Shown: piece by piece, positions 40,914-42,610 of the stretch | Position numbering within the stretch: position 1 is the stretch's first letter | How the letters are laid out: each line of letters opens with the position of its first letter | NCBI GenBank assembly: GCA_012032775.1 | Contig: JAAUQO010000023.1 | Coordinates: forward strand, 1 to 42,610 | Source of the DNA: Oscillochloris sp. | GTDB taxonomy: Bacteria; Chloroflexota; Chloroflexia; Chloroflexales; Chloroflexaceae | Reading direction: 5' to 3' | Length of the DNA: 42,610 nucleotides | Notes under the pieces: generated by a model | What the model saw: only the letters and a program-made list of their open reading frames with translations | Databases searched by the model: none | Told to the model about the DNA's origin: nothing | Program-made: the position numbers and the translations under genes

Positions 40914-40956
40914 TTCTGCTGCGGCATTGTAGGAGCCACATACGCTTTGCTGCAGT

Positions 40957-40986
40957 AGCACACCGGGTTCACAGGCCCGGTGTGCT
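40957..40986 (+). terminator. Hairpin after the first DICT gene
   Basis: A perfect 11-bp stem (AGCACACCGGG at 40957-40967, complement at 40976-40986) with an 8-nt loop, 43 nt after the stop. The downstream sequence GCTCTGTTG is only weakly T-rich. Confidence 0.6.
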
Positions 40987-41372
40987 GCTCTGTTGATCTG
41001 ATTCCGCTTTGTCTAGCGCCCGCTGCCCCCCGGCTATTCATTCGATTATGTCATTCTTTTAAGAACGAAATAGAACCATGCCTAGTAATTGCAGGTTTTC
41101 GGACTACGCATCCCAGAGCCAAAAGTCCTATTGCTGCTCGTGGCATTATTGTTTATAGTATATTACAAAGGGTTTGCAAAAGTTCGACATTCTTTGTTCA
41201 GTACTTCCTTTCGGATCAACTATCCTCGCCGGCAAGCTGATAAAGTTCGTCACATTCTGGTAAGCCCGCCGGATATCATAGATTCTGATACTCTGTAAAG
41301 CCCGCACTTCATTTTGTCATGTCAGCAGCCTAACAATGACACCGATAGACAACGTCGTCTAGGAGTTTCCTG
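40987..41372. other. AT-rich intergenic region with a doubtful small membrane ORF
   Basis: No convincing gene. The composition is clearly more AT-rich than its surroundings. A 69-codon plus frame at 41089-41298 starts at TTG right after an in-frame stop and encodes one hydrophobic segment (VLLLLVALLFIVYYKGF) with a basic tail, but it has no Shine-Dalgarno sequence and unusual codons. It could be a decayed or foreign fragment. Confidence 0.35.
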
Positions 41373-41405
41373 TTGAAGCTAATCATGCGTATCGGGGAAG
41401 ATGGT

Positions 41406-42610
41406 ATGACAGTTCTTTCTACCTCACCTGCCGCTGCCGCGCGAAACGCCGGCCCCTCGTTGTACAAACTGGTCGCCGGTTTGCCCGATGAACGCAGAAT
41501 GCGCCAACCCGCCGATGCTCTGGTGATTATTGGTCGCCAATTGGAATTGGTGATGCAGGATCAGGGTCTTGAAGCGCATGTTGCCATTGGTACACTGCGT
41601 TTCTCGCTCTTCCGCCTTCATCAGGGCCGGATCGCCCAATTGGTGCCTCACTGTCGCAGCATTACGGTCTATGGCGAAGCCGACGTAGAACCGCCGAAGG
41701 TTCCAGGGGTCGAGTTTGTCGCGTTGCCGCATGGTTCTCCGCTGACGCAGGAATGGTTTCTGGTGATCGACAGCCCGTATTTCTGGGGAGCATTGCTGAC
41801 CCAGGCGGTTCCTGATCGCACCAACGGTAATATGCGGCGCTATCTGTTCGATGGTGCCCTGAGCGCCGACGAGCGGATTGTCAACCGCGCGAACTTGTTG
41901 CTTAGCCTGGTAAGCCGGCGCCCGGCCCCTGATGTCGGTGTTCGCTATGCCATGGCTAATCGTGCTCATTGGGCGCTGGTGGCGTATCAGCTTGCAACCC
42001 ATGGTGAGTCGGAGCGTCTGAATCTGGCTCAGAGCCTGAGTGAGTTGCCTGAACTGGCCGCGATCTCGTCGCTGGTGCAGTTACCGAACGAGGATCTGTT
42101 GCCGCAGGCGATTTTCGCATTGCAACACTATACGCAAACCCCCGGCCATGTCTTGTATCACGTCGAAGGGCCGCAACTCAACCCGGTTGTCTGGAGTACT
42201 TCGATCCAACCGCCGGTACTGGATCGCCATACTGGTTTGTTGGGCCGCGCGTTGGATGAGAATGCGCCGGTGATGGCCGGACTGACCGGCGCGGATCAGG
42301 AGCATAGCCTGCTGCCGGGAGCTAACTCGGCCGTTGCGGTGCCACTGCTGGTTAGCGAGCAGCCCTGGGGTGTGCTGTTGGTTGGGATGAATGAGGCCGA
42401 CCCGCACGAGACGCCGACGACGGCAGCGGTGATTGGGGTTGCGGCATTGCTTGAGCAGATCCTTTCTGCTCGCTCGCATCGCGCGAAGGGGTATGCTGTG
42501 CCCGCACCGCCGAGTGCCGGCTTTACCCCACCGATGCCCGGGGCGACACCGGCCGATGCCTGGGGCGACACCGCCGAGTGCCGGCCTTACCCCACCGATG
42601 CCCGGGGCGA
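41406..42610 (+). CDS. DICT-domain protein with GAF-like region, truncated by the window end
   Basis: An open frame with no stop before the window edge (401 codons). Residues about 15-175 match the DICT domain and parallel the preceding gene (RFSLFRLHQGRIAQLVPHC, EWFLVIDSPYFWGALLTQA). A helical middle part (SELPELAAISSLVQLPNED) leads to a GAF-like domain (about 240-355: GLLGRALDENAPVMAG, NSAVAVPLLVSEQPWGVLLVG, AAVIGVAALLEQIL). The tail is Pro-rich and runs into a 64-bp tandem repeat. ATG 41406 has GGGGAAG at 41394-41400; in-frame alternatives are ATG 41385 and TTG 41373, the latter with AGGAG at 41361-41365. The output domain, if any, lies outside the window. Confidence 0.8.
   Translation, partial: MTVLSTSPAAAARNAGPSLYKLVAGLPDERRMRQPADALVIIGRQLELVMQDQGLEAHVAIGTLRFSLFRLHQGRIAQLVPHCRSITVYGEADVEPPKVPGVEFVALPHGSPLTQEWFLVIDSPYFWGALLTQAVPDRTNGNMRRYLFDGALSADERIVNRANLLLSLVSRRPAPDVGVRYAMANRAHWALVAYQLATHGESERLNLAQSLSELPELAAISSLVQLPNEDLLPQAIFALQHYTQTPGHVLYHVEGPQLNPVVWSTSIQPPVLDRHTGLLGRALDENAPVMAGLTGADQEHSLLPGANSAVAVPLLVSEQPWGVLLVGMNEADPHETPTTAAVIGVAALLEQILSARSHRAKGYAVPAPPSAGFTPPMPGATPADAWGDTAECRPYPTDARG
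42505..42610. repeat. 64-bp direct tandem repeat at the window end
   Basis: The 42 bases at 42505-42546 recur at 42569-42610 with one difference (T/C), a period of 64 bp. Each unit also contains a 22-bp sub-repeat (GATGCCYGGGGCGACACCG). As 64 is not a multiple of three, successive copies are read in different frames of the DICT-GAF gene. The window ends inside the second copy. Confidence 0.8.

Overview
The window reads as a GC-rich chromosomal segment of a Chloroflexota bacterium, most likely class Chloroflexia and possibly a phototrophic Chloroflexales. This rests on a complete seven-gene alternative complex III operon (actABCDEFG) without attached terminal-oxidase genes, as known from filamentous anoxygenic phototrophs, and on several Zn-ribbon, FHA, kinase and phosphatase proteins and DICT-domain proteins. 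The species is not identifiable from the sequence alone. Genes sit on both strands. No rRNA, tRNA, CRISPR array or insertion sequence was seen.

Layout. 1-3078: the tail of an unknown charged protein, then the ribosome/RNase P/membrane insertion cluster rpmH-rnpA-yidC-jag behind a consensus promoter. 3093-3911: a PfkB-family kinase. 3961-11272 (minus): a five-gene phospho-signalling operon, transcribed as PP2C phosphatase, PP2C with a kinase-like central region, Ser/Thr kinase, VWA protein (split by a frame break) and FHA protein. Four of the five start with a Cys4 zinc ribbon. A divergent FHA-FHA-ABC exporter (11482-14079) carries the same kind of ribbon. 14379-16349: an XRE-cupin regulator and an AI-2E-family permease. 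16465-17004 (minus): an HD hydrolase. 17175-19400: lipoate genes lipB and lipA flanking a small PASTA membrane protein. 19533-20729: hemW. 20804-23118 (minus): an EI24/CysZ-like membrane protein and a type II NADH dehydrogenase.

23722-32195 is the alternative complex III operon behind a perfect TTGACA-N17-TATAAT promoter. ActA (five hemes), ActB (Mo-bis-MGD-like plus Fe-S), ActC and ActF (quinol-site membrane subunits), ActD, ActE (monoheme lipoprotein) and ActG together oxidise menaquinol and reduce a periplasmic electron carrier. The neighbouring NDH-2 would feed the same quinone pool. The actG reading frame is broken near its 3' end by what looks like one missing G.

32272-42610 holds a PEP-synthase/PPDK regulatory kinase followed by an unusual signalling cluster. 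Two closely related alpha/beta hydrolase domains 4 kb apart are fused to different sensory modules: a cyclic-nucleotide-binding domain in one gene, and HisKA-like + receiver + GAF in the other. Between them lie a DUF3054 membrane protein and a ParB-like/double universal-stress-protein fusion. Two DICT sensory proteins follow, the second cut by the window end inside a 64-bp tandem repeat.

A separate sequence-level signal runs through the window: degenerate tandem repeats with a strict 7-bp period. They sit in four intergenic gaps, once inside hemW, and across the actB start codon. Two single-base frame breaks (VWA gene, actG), both repaired by adding one base, suggest consensus errors or recent mutations.
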